Source: Ignatzschineria sp. RMDPL8A (GTDB taxonomy: Bacteria; Pseudomonadota; Gammaproteobacteria; Cardiobacteriales; Wohlfahrtiimonadaceae). From it: a DNA stretch of 64,000 bases. A model generated the notes under the pieces. It was given only the letters and a program-made list of their open reading frames with translations. It made no database searches and had not been told where the DNA came from. Each line of letters starts with the position of its first letter. Position 1 is the stretch's first letter. Positions 9,969 through 17,651 of this stretch are shown here, one piece after another. The translations under genes were made by a program, and so were the position numbers. The DNA is taken from assembly GCF_029815055.1 (NCBI RefSeq), contig NZ_JAPPWA010000002.1:1784964-1848963 (forward strand), given 5' to 3'.

Positions 9969-10016
9969 AAAGGCGCATCATTTAATCTATTCATAGATTT
10001 TTTATAGGAGTCATTT

Positions 10017-10781
10017 ATGTTAAAACTATTTAAACACGCAACGCTCTTTGTCGCTGCAACCCTCTTAGCATTTGCTCAAGCAGAAGATATTACGATTTTT
10101 GCCGCAGCATCGCTTCAAAACGCCGTTGACGAAGTGAATGAAGTATTTATCAAGCAACATCCTGATGTCACTATTTTGCCTGCCTACGACTCATCATCTA
10201 ACCTTGCTCGCCAAATCAATGAAGGCGCGCCAGCACAAATCTTCATCTCAGCGAACCAAAACTGGATGGATTACCTCCAAGACAACAAAAAAATCGACCT
10301 TGAGAGCCGTGCAAACATCGTGAAAAACGAACTTGCTCTCATCACCAATGCCGATAATCCTGCATTCGAAGTGACCTATGAATCAAAAGAGTTCTGGAAA
10401 GAGCTGCTTAAAGATACCCGCTTAGCGGTAGGTGACCCAGATCACGTACCGGTGGGTATGTACGCAAAAGCGAGCTTTGAAAAATTAGGCGTTTGGGACG
10501 TCGTTGCACCGAAAATAGCGGCAGCACAAAACGTTCGCGCAGCCCTTTTACTTGTTGAGCGCAATGAAGCGAACGTCGGAATCGTTTATTCATCAGACGC
10601 AAGCATCAGCGAAAAAGTACAAACGGTTTCAACCTTCCCTGCAAACCTTCACGATCCTATCGAATATCCCATTGCGATGATTGGCGAGCAAAACAGCGAC
10701 ATGGTAAAAACCTACTACGCATTCCTCTTAAGTGATGATGCAAAAGCAATCTTCAAAAAATACGGTTTCGCGACTCCCTAG
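10017..10781 (+). CDS. modA: Molybdate ABC transporter substrate-binding protein ModA (copy 1)
   Basis: This 254-residue periplasmic binding protein has a signal peptide (to about residue 22, AQAE). The oxyanion-binding framework of ModA is visible: FAAASLQNA, YDSSSNLARQI, EGAPAQIFISAN, GDPDHVPVGMYA and IVYSSDA. AGGAG lies 7 nt before the ATG. It is followed by its own terminator and then by a second, diverged modA (about 60 per cent identity over the first 97 mature residues, counted by eye) with modB and modC. Its codons look more restricted than those of copy 2, which would fit higher expression. It binds molybdate or tungstate for the ModBC permease. Confidence 0.93.
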   Translation: MLKLFKHATLFVAATLLAFAQAEDITIFAAASLQNAVDEVNEVFIKQHPDVTILPAYDSSSNLARQINEGAPAQIFISANQNWMDYLQDNKKIDLESRANIVKNELALITNADNPAFEVTYESKEFWKELLKDTRLAVGDPDHVPVGMYAKASFEKLGVWDVVAPKIAAAQNVRAALLLVERNEANVGIVYSSDASISEKVQTVSTFPANLHDPIEYPIAMIGEQNSDMVKTYYAFLLSDDAKAIFKKYGFATP

Positions 10782-10850
10782 TTCGCCCCGCATTATAAAT
10801 TGATTGTCACATACGCCGATCATAAATCATGCCCGGCGTTATGCACCAAG

Positions 10851-10880
10851 GGGCGCTCGAACAATTCTAGCGCCCTTTTC
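10851..10880 (+). terminator. Terminator between the two modA genes
   Basis: A 7-bp GC-rich stem GGGCGCT/AGCGCCC is followed by TTTTCTTTT. It separates modA copy 1 from modA2-modB-modC, making copy 1 a separate or read-through-coupled unit. Confidence 0.85.
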
Positions 10881-10893
10881 TTTTGCCGAATTT

Positions 10894-10915
10894 ACCGATC
10901 GAAAGAACCGATCGA
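10894..10915 (+). repeat. Short direct repeat before modA copy 2
   Basis: ACCGATCGA occurs twice (10894-10902 and 10907-10915) with a 13-bp period, between the modA1 terminator and the modA2 ribosome site. It could be a protein-binding site or chance. Confidence 0.35.
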
Positions 10916-10940
10916 CCCAACTGATAGAGGATATTCCCCG

Positions 10941-11711
10941 ATGCTGACCACTCTTAAACGCACACTCCTTTTTTGCGCCGCCCTTGTTATCCTTTTCCAA
11001 AGCGCACAATCGGAAGAGATCATTCTCTTCTCGGCCGCGACCTTACAAAATGCGATCGATGAGATTAATGTCTCCTTTGAAAATGCCCATCCGGGAACAA
11101 AAATTGTGGCCTCCTATAATTCCGCCTCAAACCTTTCTCGCCAAATTGTCGAAGGGGCACCCGCGCACCTTTTTATCTCCGCAAATGAACGCTGGATGAA
11201 TTATTTAGCTGAAAATGATGAGATCGATCCTGAGAGCCGCGCCTATATCGTTAAAAATGAGCTCGCGGTGATTACCCATAAAGATAATCCTGATATTGAG
11301 ATCGATTTTAATTCCAAATCATTCTGGGAAGATGCGCTTAAAAATACGCGCCTTGCCATTGGTGACCCCGATCACGTTCCGGGCGGCATGTATGTTAAAG
11401 AGAGTTTTACCAATTTAGGCATTTGGGATGTGGTGGAACGTAAAGTCGCGGCATCGCCCACCATTCGCGCGGCACTCGTGCTTGTTGAGCGTAAAGAATC
11501 AGATCTTGGCATTGTCTATCTCTCCGATGTAGTGATTAGCGATAAAGTAAAAATTCTCGCGAAAATGCCCGAAGGCGTGCACGCGCCGATCGATTTCCCC
11601 ATTGCACTTGTGGGTAAAAATCCCTCCGAGATGGCGAAAACCTATTATCATTACCTCCTCAGTGATGAATCGAAAGCGGTCTTCAAAAAGCACGGCTTTT
11701 CGACGCCTTAA
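10941..11711 (+). CDS. modA: Molybdate ABC transporter substrate-binding protein ModA (copy 2)
   Basis: This second ModA has 256 residues, with a signal peptide ending near QSAQSEE. The oxyanion-binding motifs are conserved: FSAATLQNA, YNSASNLSRQI, GDPDHVPGGMYV and IVYLSD. The start is the ATG at 10941, preceded by AGAGG at 10 nt; the frame extends upstream to 10800 through the terminator region and is not credible there. It lies 57 nt ahead of modB, with no terminator between, and is the natural partner of the ModBC permease. It differs from copy 1 in about 40 per cent of residues, so ligand preference (molybdate versus tungstate or another oxyanion) may differ. Confidence 0.93.
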   Translation: MLTTLKRTLLFCAALVILFQSAQSEEIILFSAATLQNAIDEINVSFENAHPGTKIVASYNSASNLSRQIVEGAPAHLFISANERWMNYLAENDEIDPESRAYIVKNELAVITHKDNPDIEIDFNSKSFWEDALKNTRLAIGDPDHVPGGMYVKESFTNLGIWDVVERKVAASPTIRAALVLVERKESDLGIVYLSDVVISDKVKILAKMPEGVHAPIDFPIALVGKNPSEMAKTYYHYLLSDESKAVFKKHGFSTP

Positions 11712-11768
11712 TGGGCACTCATCCGATTTTGATACACGTTTTTGACACGTTAAACAAAGAGAGACGTT

Positions 11769-12467
11769 ATGTTTAGTTTAAGTCCGTATGAATGGGAAGT
11801 GATCCGGCTCAGCCTAAAAATTGGCGTTGTGGCCATCATCTTTAGCCTACCGCTTGGCATTGTGACCGCGTGGATTTTAGCGCGCTATAATTTTTATGGT
11901 AAATCGCTCGTTGATGGCATTATTAACCTGCCGCTCGTGCTTCCGCCGGTGGTAATTGGGTATCTTTTATTAGTGACAATGGGGAAAAATGGCTACGTCG
12001 GGAAATGGCTCGATCAGCTTTTTGGGTTTTCCTTTAGTTTTAATTGGAAGGGAGCGGCGCTTGCCTCGGCGGTGGTCTCATTTCCGCTTCTGGTGCGTTC
12101 GATTCGCTTAAGTTTTGAATCGATCAATCAAAATCTCGAGTTTGCCGCGCGCTCACTTGGGGCGAGTTTCTTAAAGAGCTTTTTTACCATCACGTTGCCC
12201 CTTGCGATCCCGGGAATTATCTCAGGGGTGGTGCTTGCCTTTGCCCGCTCACTTGGCGAATTTGGCGCGACCATCACCTTTGTCTCTAATATTCCCGGCG
12301 AAACCCGTACCCTTCCGCTTGCGATGTATACGCTGATTCAAATCCCGAACCGTGAAGCCGATACCATGCGCCTTTGCGTGATTGCGATTATTATTTCACT
12401 CGGCGCACTACTCATTTCTGAGTGGCTCAATCGCTCCCACCGCCGCCGTTTAGGAGAAACACGATGA
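11769..12467 (+). CDS. modB: Molybdate ABC transporter permease ModB
   Basis: This inner-membrane permease has 232 residues and about five to six membrane spans. The family EAA loop is visible as FAARSLGASFLKSFFTITLPLAIPG written in two parts (about residues 134-158), and the ModB hallmark ARSLGEFGATITFVSNIPGE follows it. It starts with GAGACGTT ahead of the ATG. Its stop overlaps the modC start in an ATGA arrangement, so translation is coupled. Confidence 0.95.
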   Translation: MFSLSPYEWEVIRLSLKIGVVAIIFSLPLGIVTAWILARYNFYGKSLVDGIINLPLVLPPVVIGYLLLVTMGKNGYVGKWLDQLFGFSFSFNWKGAALASAVVSFPLLVRSIRLSFESINQNLEFAARSLGASFLKSFFTITLPLAIPGIISGVVLAFARSLGEFGATITFVSNIPGETRTLPLAMYTLIQIPNREADTMRLCVIAIIISLGALLISEWLNRSHRRRLGETR

Positions 12468-13126
12468 TCGAACTCTCAATCTCACATCCGTTAAAACATT
12501 TCGCCTTTAGTGCCGATCTTCAGTTTGAGGCCAAAGGGGCGATCTCCATCTTCGGGAAATCAGGCTGCGGTAAAACGACGCTACTCAACTTTATTGCCGG
12601 CAAACAAAAGCCGAAAAAGGGACGCATTATTGTGCGCGAGCATACACTTCTCGATACCGAAAAACGCATCAATCTGCCACCGCACAAACGCAATATTGGC
12701 TATGTATTCCAAGAGGCGACGCTCTTCCCCCACTATTCGGTGATGGGAAATCTCAAATATGGCATGAAGCAAAAAGAGATGGGGAAAATTGAAGCAATTG
12801 CCGATCTCCTTGATATTTCGCATCTGTTAAATGAGCGCGTTGCACACCTATCAGGCGGGGAAAAACAGCGGATCGCGATTGGCCGTGCCCTGCTCCGTGA
12901 ACCGCAAATTTTGCTGATGGATGAGCCGCTTGCGGCCCTTGACGCGGTACGTAAAGAGGAGATTTTGCAATATCTTGAGCGCATTATCGATTCCACCGGG
13001 ATTCCGATTCTCTATGTAACCCATAACGCCAAAGAGGCCCACCGTTTATCGACGCAATTTATCCATGTCGTTGACGGAATTGCGACGCTAAAACCGATCA
13101 AAGAGTTGCCAATTCCGACGGTTTAA
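12464..13126 (+). CDS. modC: Molybdate ABC transporter ATPase ModC, short form without MOP domain
   Basis: This ATP-binding subunit has 220 residues. Walker A GKSGCGKT is at 31-38, a Q-loop VFQEATLFPHY near 81, the signature LSGGEKQRIAIGRA at 129-142, Walker B ILLMDEPLAALD at 149-160 and an H-loop YVTHNAKEA. The start at 12464 has TAGGAG 7 nt upstream and overlaps the modB stop. E. coli ModC is about 352 residues, with a C-terminal TOBE/MOP domain that binds molybdate. This protein stops right after the ATPase core, so feedback inhibition through a MOP domain is absent. Confidence 0.93.
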   Translation: MIELSISHPLKHFAFSADLQFEAKGAISIFGKSGCGKTTLLNFIAGKQKPKKGRIIVREHTLLDTEKRINLPPHKRNIGYVFQEATLFPHYSVMGNLKYGMKQKEMGKIEAIADLLDISHLLNERVAHLSGGEKQRIAIGRALLREPQILLMDEPLAALDAVRKEEILQYLERIIDSTGIPILYVTHNAKEAHRLSTQFIHVVDGIATLKPIKELPIPTV

Positions 13127-13265
13127 TGCAATAAATACAAAATCTTCACTATCCTATCAATTCACTGTTTTACTACTCGTTTTATTACATCGGCAGTGTG
13201 ACAGTGGATTGATGGGATTTTTAACGAAGGACTTCGTCACACCACCACACAATCTAAGGAAAGCT

Positions 13266-13592
13266 ATGAACCGCCTATCGATGCTATGCAGCATGATCTT
13301 TTTCCCGCTCGCACTATCGGCCCATCCCATCGTCGATAAACTCCACGACAATATGTTGTCGGTCTGCTTAGAAGATCAGTCGGAAGAGCTCTGCCGCTGC
13401 GTTGCCGGATCATTTCGTGATATGCTCGACAAAGCCGCGCTCCCCGATGAAGATTACAACACTATTTATAATCTGCAAAATGGCCAAGATGTGAGCGATG
13501 AGCGACTTGCGTGGTTCGATTCCATTCTCGATTTTGACACCCACGAAGATAACGTCCGCACCTGCTTACAGGAATTTGAAGCGATCTATTAA
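13266..13592 (+). CDS. Small secreted cysteine-containing protein, unknown function
   Basis: This 108-residue product has a signal peptide (MNRLSMLCSMIFFPLALSAH). AAGGA at 13257-13261 fixes the ATG at 13266. The mature part has four cysteines: C-x8-C-x-C near the N-terminus (VCLEDQSEELCRC) and one near the C-terminus (RTCLQEF), which suggests two periplasmic disulfides. It is otherwise acidic and helical. I do not recognise the family. It is convergent with anmK, and the two stop codons overlap within a shared TTAA at 13589-13592. Confidence 0.7.
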   Translation: MNRLSMLCSMIFFPLALSAHPIVDKLHDNMLSVCLEDQSEELCRCVAGSFRDMLDKAALPDEDYNTIYNLQNGQDVSDERLAWFDSILDFDTHEDNVRTCLQEFEAIY

Positions 13593-14803
13593 CGCCCTTC
13601 ATTCCGGGGCCAGGGATTTGGAATAATTTGCCCCAAGATCACCCGCTCGCGCGCTCCGGTACTGCCGGGCATATTGCTCGCGAGGCCATGAAGTGTTTCA
13701 TTGCCTAAAATGGCAAAAGCGATCGCCTCTTTCGCATCGCTTGAAATCCCTAAATCCTCTTGCGTTAATACCGAATATTCCGGAAGCTCCGCCCGAATCA
13801 TCGCCATCAGCAACGGATTATATGCCCCGCCCCCGCCCACAATAATTTCATCCACTTTGCACGTTGGAAAGATAAAACGGCGATAACTCTCTGCAATGGT
13901 ATAAGCGGTAAATCGGGTTAAAGTATGGATAAGATCATATTCATATTGCGTTTGATCCGATTGGCTCAAGCGGCGATAACGCTCACAAAGCTTTGCAACG
14001 CGGTTTTCTCCATAATGCTCGCGCCCTGTTGATTTAGGTGGAATCATCTCAAGGTAAGGATCGGCTTTTAACTCAGCAAACAGTGCCTCGATCAAACGCC
14101 CCTTTCTGCCATGCTCCCCATTATGATCGTACGGCTGATTAAATAACTGCATCATCGCCGCATTAATCATCATATTCCCAGGGCCAGTATCAAAAGCAGT
14201 GACCTCACTCATCGCGCAGTCTTTGGGAAGAATCGTCACATTGCCAATCCCGCCAATATTTTGCAGTAGACGGCTTTTTGTCTCAGAGCGATAGAGCAGA
14301 TATTCCGTATAGGGCACTAGTGGCGCGCCTTCACCGCCCGCCACTAAATCCATCATGCGAAAATTAAATACCACCGCCGTTTTAAAGTGGTACGCCAGTG
14401 GCGATGGATCGCCAATTTGCAGCGTTGAAGGCACAAAGGGTTTCGTTGCATTTGGCTGATGATAGATCGTCTGCCCATGGCTTGCGATAAAATCGATTGG
14501 CTCGGTGGGCGAGATAATTTTCTTTTGAGAGGCTTCCATGAGTAACGCCTCCACCGCCGTTTGGTAGAGATACCCGAGCTCGGTATTGAGTGAACAAATC
14601 TCATCAATTTTTGCCGTATCGGGATGGCTAACGCGCACAATCGCCTCACGCACCTCATTAGGCATCGGATAGGCATAAAAGTGGAGTAGCTCGCATTGAG
14701 TGGTAACGCCCGCGCCTTCAATTGAGACGAGCGCCGCATCAATCCCATCGAGCGATGTGCCGGACATAAGCCCAATTGCAAGTTTACGTGCTTTGTTACT
14801 CAT
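13589..14803 (-). CDS. anmK: Anhydro-N-acetylmuramic acid kinase
   Basis: AnmK cleaves the 1,6-anhydro bond of anhMurNAc and phosphorylates it to MurNAc-6-P, the substrate of MurQ. The N-terminus from the chosen start reads MSNKARKLAIGLMSGTSLDG, and LMSGTSLDGIDAAL is the family signature. FIASHGQTIYHQP, NIGGIGNVT, DTGPGNMMIN and EIIVGGGGAYNPLLM follow. It has 404 residues, slightly longer than E. coli AnmK. The start at 14801-14803 lies inside the 3' end of murQ (8-nt overlap), so translation is coupled. Longer frames reaching 14917 run through murQ and are rejected. Confidence 0.95.
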   Translation of the reverse strand: MSNKARKLAIGLMSGTSLDGIDAALVSIEGAGVTTQCELLHFYAYPMPNEVREAIVRVSHPDTAKIDEICSLNTELGYLYQTAVEALLMEASQKKIISPTEPIDFIASHGQTIYHQPNATKPFVPSTLQIGDPSPLAYHFKTAVVFNFRMMDLVAGGEGAPLVPYTEYLLYRSETKSRLLQNIGGIGNVTILPKDCAMSEVTAFDTGPGNMMINAAMMQLFNQPYDHNGEHGRKGRLIEALFAELKADPYLEMIPPKSTGREHYGENRVAKLCERYRRLSQSDQTQYEYDLIHTLTRFTAYTIAESYRRFIFPTCKVDEIIVGGGGAYNPLLMAMIRAELPEYSVLTQEDLGISSDAKEAIAFAILGNETLHGLASNMPGSTGARERVILGQIIPNPWPRNEGR

Positions 14804-15743
14804 CAGTATGTTGTTCCTCGCGCTCGTTCCCGTTTTGAGTCTTCCCATAGGCCGATAATACCGCATGAATCCGCCCCTCATGAGCCTTAAGCGCCGCCTG
14901 TGCGCCTTCTCTATCAACGCCCAAAAACTCCATCACAATGGCCGTTTTCACATGTTCACCACTCTCCTCTAACAGCACCGTTGCGCGGAAGTAATCACAC
15001 CCCGTTGCCGCCATAATCATCTGCCGAGAACGCTCAATTAACTTTTGATTAGTCGCTCGCACATCGACCATCCAATTTTGATAGACTTTGCCCCACTTAA
15101 TCATAATCCCGCTCGAGAGCATATTGAGAATCATCTTCTGCGCCGAACCGGCCTTCATTCGAGTCGATCCGGTAATCACCTCAGGGCCGACAACTGCCTC
15201 AATCGCCACATCCGCTTTTTTGCCAATCGCACTTCCTTTAACGCATGCAATCGCAATCGTCGCCGCCCCTTTTTCGGCCGCATACTCAAGTGCGCCAATG
15301 CAATAAGGTGTTCTGCCAGAGGATGAAATCGCGCAGATCACATCGCCTGAATTAAAATTAATGCGATCAAGATCCTCCCGCGCCGCCGTTTGATTATCTT
15401 CCGCCGCTTCAACCGGATGACGGAGCGCACGGTCACCCCCTGCAATCATTCCAATCACCGATTCCTCTCCAACGCCAAAGGTTGGCAGGCATTCGGAGGC
15501 ATCGAGCACTCCCAAACGCCCCGAGGTACCCGCCCCCATGTAAATTAAACGCCCGCCCGCCTTAACACGGCTGTACGCAAGATCAATCGCCGCCGCAATC
15601 GCATCCACTTCAGCATGAATCGCCTCAATCACCGCACGATCTTCGCTATTAATTAAAGCCACCAATGAACGAGTATCGAGCGCGTCAATCGCTGTGGTGC
15701 GAGGATTGCGATTTTCCGTCGTTAATTTACTTAAATCAGGCAT
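14796..15743 (-). CDS. murQ: N-acetylmuramic acid 6-phosphate etherase
   Basis: MurQ removes the D-lactyl ether from MurNAc-6-P to give GlcNAc-6-P. The 315-residue protein is a SIS-domain lyase. Signatures are LTTENRNPRT at the N-terminus, YMGAGTSGRLGVLDASECLP, GGDRALRHPVEAAEDN, the SIS motif AISSSGRTPY, and GSTRMKAGSAQKMILNM. AAGGAA before the ATG at 15741-15743 selects this start over the longer frame to 15809. It forms a two-gene unit with anmK. No murP (MurNAc PTS EIIBC) is seen, but a PTS IIC-like permease lies upstream on the same strand, separated by a terminator. Confidence 0.96.
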   Translation of the reverse strand: MPDLSKLTTENRNPRTTAIDALDTRSLVALINSEDRAVIEAIHAEVDAIAAAIDLAYSRVKAGGRLIYMGAGTSGRLGVLDASECLPTFGVGEESVIGMIAGGDRALRHPVEAAEDNQTAAREDLDRINFNSGDVICAISSSGRTPYCIGALEYAAEKGAATIAIACVKGSAIGKKADVAIEAVVGPEVITGSTRMKAGSAQKMILNMLSSGIMIKWGKVYQNWMVDVRATNQKLIERSRQMIMAATGCDYFRATVLLEESGEHVKTAIVMEFLGVDREGAQAALKAHEGRIHAVLSAYGKTQNGNEREEQHTDE

Positions 15744-15841
15744 GGGATTCCTTTCAATATCACTCCGATTAAACATCCCCCTACTATAACGAATTTTCCC
15801 GCAGCGCACTCAAATTCCCATAAATCCGATAAAACAGGCAC

Positions 15842-15870
15842 AAAAAACGCCTCACATAGTGGGAGGCGTT
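15842..15870 (-). terminator. Terminator of the PTS IIC-like gene
   Basis: An 8-bp stem AACGCCTC/GAGGCGTT is followed by a run of T on the minus strand, 48 nt after the stop of the 15918-16934 gene. murQ must therefore have its own promoter in 15744-15841 or use read-through. Confidence 0.88.
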
Positions 15871-15917
15871 AAAAGGTTATGATCTATAAAACAAGATGAC
15901 TATCAATTAAGGCCTAG

Positions 15918-16934
15918 TTACTCGTAGGTCAGTGTCATGTCACCGGTTTTAATCAGGTTTGCACGGCGCATCATTCCGGCGACAAATAGGCTCACAATCA
16001 TCGGAATTGCCACATGAAACACTAGCACCAAAATTAAGGTTCGCATGGAAAAGCCCATCGATTCAAATGCCATAAATTGCCCTACAAGACCGCTCGTTCC
16101 CATCCCAGCACCAGCTTTATTATTGGTCATCTCAAAGATGGTAATGGCAAGCGGTGCAGCCACAATTCCGGCCACCGTTGGGGGAATTAAGATCATCGGG
16201 TTTTTCACAATGTTCGCAATTTGAAGCATCGAGGTGCCGATTCCTTGCGCAATGAAACCGCCAATCCCATTTTCGCGATAACTGATCGATGCAAAGCCAA
16301 TCATCTGCGCCGAACACCCGATCACAGCAGCGCCCGCCGCGACACCATCAAGCCCGAGCATAAAAGCAATGGCAGCACTTGAAATCGGCGCTGTAAGCGC
16401 AAGCCCCATAATGGTGGCCACCAAAATCGACATCACAAAGGGGCGTTGCGTGGTTGCCCAATTAATCAGCTCACCAAGCCCCGTCATCAATTCTTGAATC
16501 GGCACGCCCACAAATTTTGCCACATAAAAGCCCACCACAAAGACAGTAAAGGGCACGACGATAATATCAACGCGGGTCACCCGATAGACCATTTTTCCAA
16601 GTTCGGTGGCGATTAAAACCGCAATATAACTCCCAACCGGCCCGCCAATCTGATTGCCAAACGCGCCGACAAATACCGCAGAAAAGAGAACAAGCGGCGG
16701 CGCTTTAAGACTTGCCGCAATGGCGACCCCAATCGCAGCGCCAACAATTTTCGGATCCATGGCAAACTTCCCCATCTCCACAAAATCCGCAACGCCAATC
16801 TGCTCGCCGAGCGTCTTAATAATGAGCCCAATTAAGAGCGATGAAAACAGCCCAAGCGCCATATAACTCAGCGCTGTAATAAAGTAATCTCGCGGGGAGA
16901 GCGTCACCCCTTTTTTATGCAAAAACTCGATCAT
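15918..16934 (-). CDS. PTS IIC-like membrane permease (EIIC_2 type), lone subunit
   Basis: This 338-residue integral membrane protein has about eight to nine hydrophobic spans. Typical stretches of the PTS_EIIC_2 family (PF13303, by recall) are KFAMDPKIVGAAIGVAIA, GGPVGSYIAVLIATELGK, ALTAPISSAAIAFMLGL and NKAGAGMGTSGLVGQF. No IIA, IIB, HPr or EI gene is near, so it may not work as a classical phosphotransferase. It lies upstream of murQ-anmK on the same strand. A role in sugar or amino sugar movement is plausible, but only from position. Confidence 0.8.
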   Translation of the reverse strand: MIEFLHKKGVTLSPRDYFITALSYMALGLFSSLLIGLIIKTLGEQIGVADFVEMGKFAMDPKIVGAAIGVAIAASLKAPPLVLFSAVFVGAFGNQIGGPVGSYIAVLIATELGKMVYRVTRVDIIVVPFTVFVVGFYVAKFVGVPIQELMTGLGELINWATTQRPFVMSILVATIMGLALTAPISSAAIAFMLGLDGVAAGAAVIGCSAQMIGFASISYRENGIGGFIAQGIGTSMLQIANIVKNPMILIPPTVAGIVAAPLAITIFEMTNNKAGAGMGTSGLVGQFMAFESMGFSMRTLILVLVFHVAIPMIVSLFVAGMMRRANLIKTGDMTLTYE

Positions 16935-17176
16935 CTCAACCTATCCTCGTCTATTTATTATGTTGATTATCGACTTATACTCATTTTGAGCAAAATTAAA
17001 ATAACCTTTATTATCATACGCCTTATCACAAGATTTGCCAGCTTTATTTACTTTGCTCAATAGAAGTTAAATGATGAAGTCGTAACGCCCATTTGTTGAG
17101 ATAATTCACTATCGCGATAAAGAGCTATTTTATGATACGATCGGCTAACACCCAAACATTCATAGGAGTCTATTCA

Positions 17177-17491
17177 ATGTATAAACTGGTCTTTTTTGTT
17201 CCCGATTCTCATGTGGAAGAGGTGAAAGAAGCGATCTTTGCAACGGGCGCTGGGAAAATTGGCAATTATTCGCACTGCTCCTGGCAAACACTCGGACAAG
17301 GGCAATTTAAGCCGCTTCACGGGAGCGATCCTTTTTCTGGCATTCAAGGCAATCTCTCTCGCTGCGAAGAGTGGCGCGTCGAACTTGTGTTAGAAAAATC
17401 GCTCGCAAAAGCGGCGATCACCGCTCTTAAAAAGGCCCATCCCTATGAAACGCCGGCGTTTGATCTTATTGAACTGATCGATCCTTTTTAA
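17177..17491 (+). CDS. YqfO/NIF3-type small conserved protein
   Basis: This 104-residue protein resembles the stand-alone YqfO/NIF3 insert domain, a dimeric ferredoxin-like fold related to CutA and PII. Visible family features are MYKLVFFVPDSHVEEVKEAI, GAGKIGNYSHCSW, GQFKPLHGSDPFSG and ALKKAHPYETPAFDL. AGGAG lies 9 nt before the ATG at 17177; a longer frame from 17132 has no ribosome site. It is a single gene. The biochemical role of this family is unclear. Confidence 0.88.
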   Translation: MYKLVFFVPDSHVEEVKEAIFATGAGKIGNYSHCSWQTLGQGQFKPLHGSDPFSGIQGNLSRCEEWRVELVLEKSLAKAAITALKKAHPYETPAFDLIELIDPF

Positions 17492-17616
17492 GGATTTCGG
17501 TTAACTTAACGTCACGCTAGGTAAATTCATATACAATTCAAAATTCTACTTAAAATAACCTTACATTAACCAATAAAAGTAACGTCCTTCTTCAAGCGCA
17601 ATTGCTGAAAATCCCG

Positions 17617-17622
17617 TATAAT
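17617..17622 (+). promoter_or_regulatory. -10 element upstream of the FUSC gene
   Basis: A perfect TATAAT lies 30 nt before the FUSC start codon, with a poor -35 region. AAGGAG follows at 17642-17647. Confidence 0.5.
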
Positions 17623-17651
17623 ACGCCTTTTACCCATCAATAAGGAGTCGT

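Noticed and set aside
9984..10003. Small hairpin with T run ahead of modA as a molybdenum riboswitch or attenuator
   Set aside because: The stem is only six A/T-rich pairs and nothing resembling the moco RNA motif is present.
10800..10940. N-terminal extension of modA copy 2
   Set aside because: It would run through a GC-rich terminator and put a signal peptide 47 residues inside the protein.
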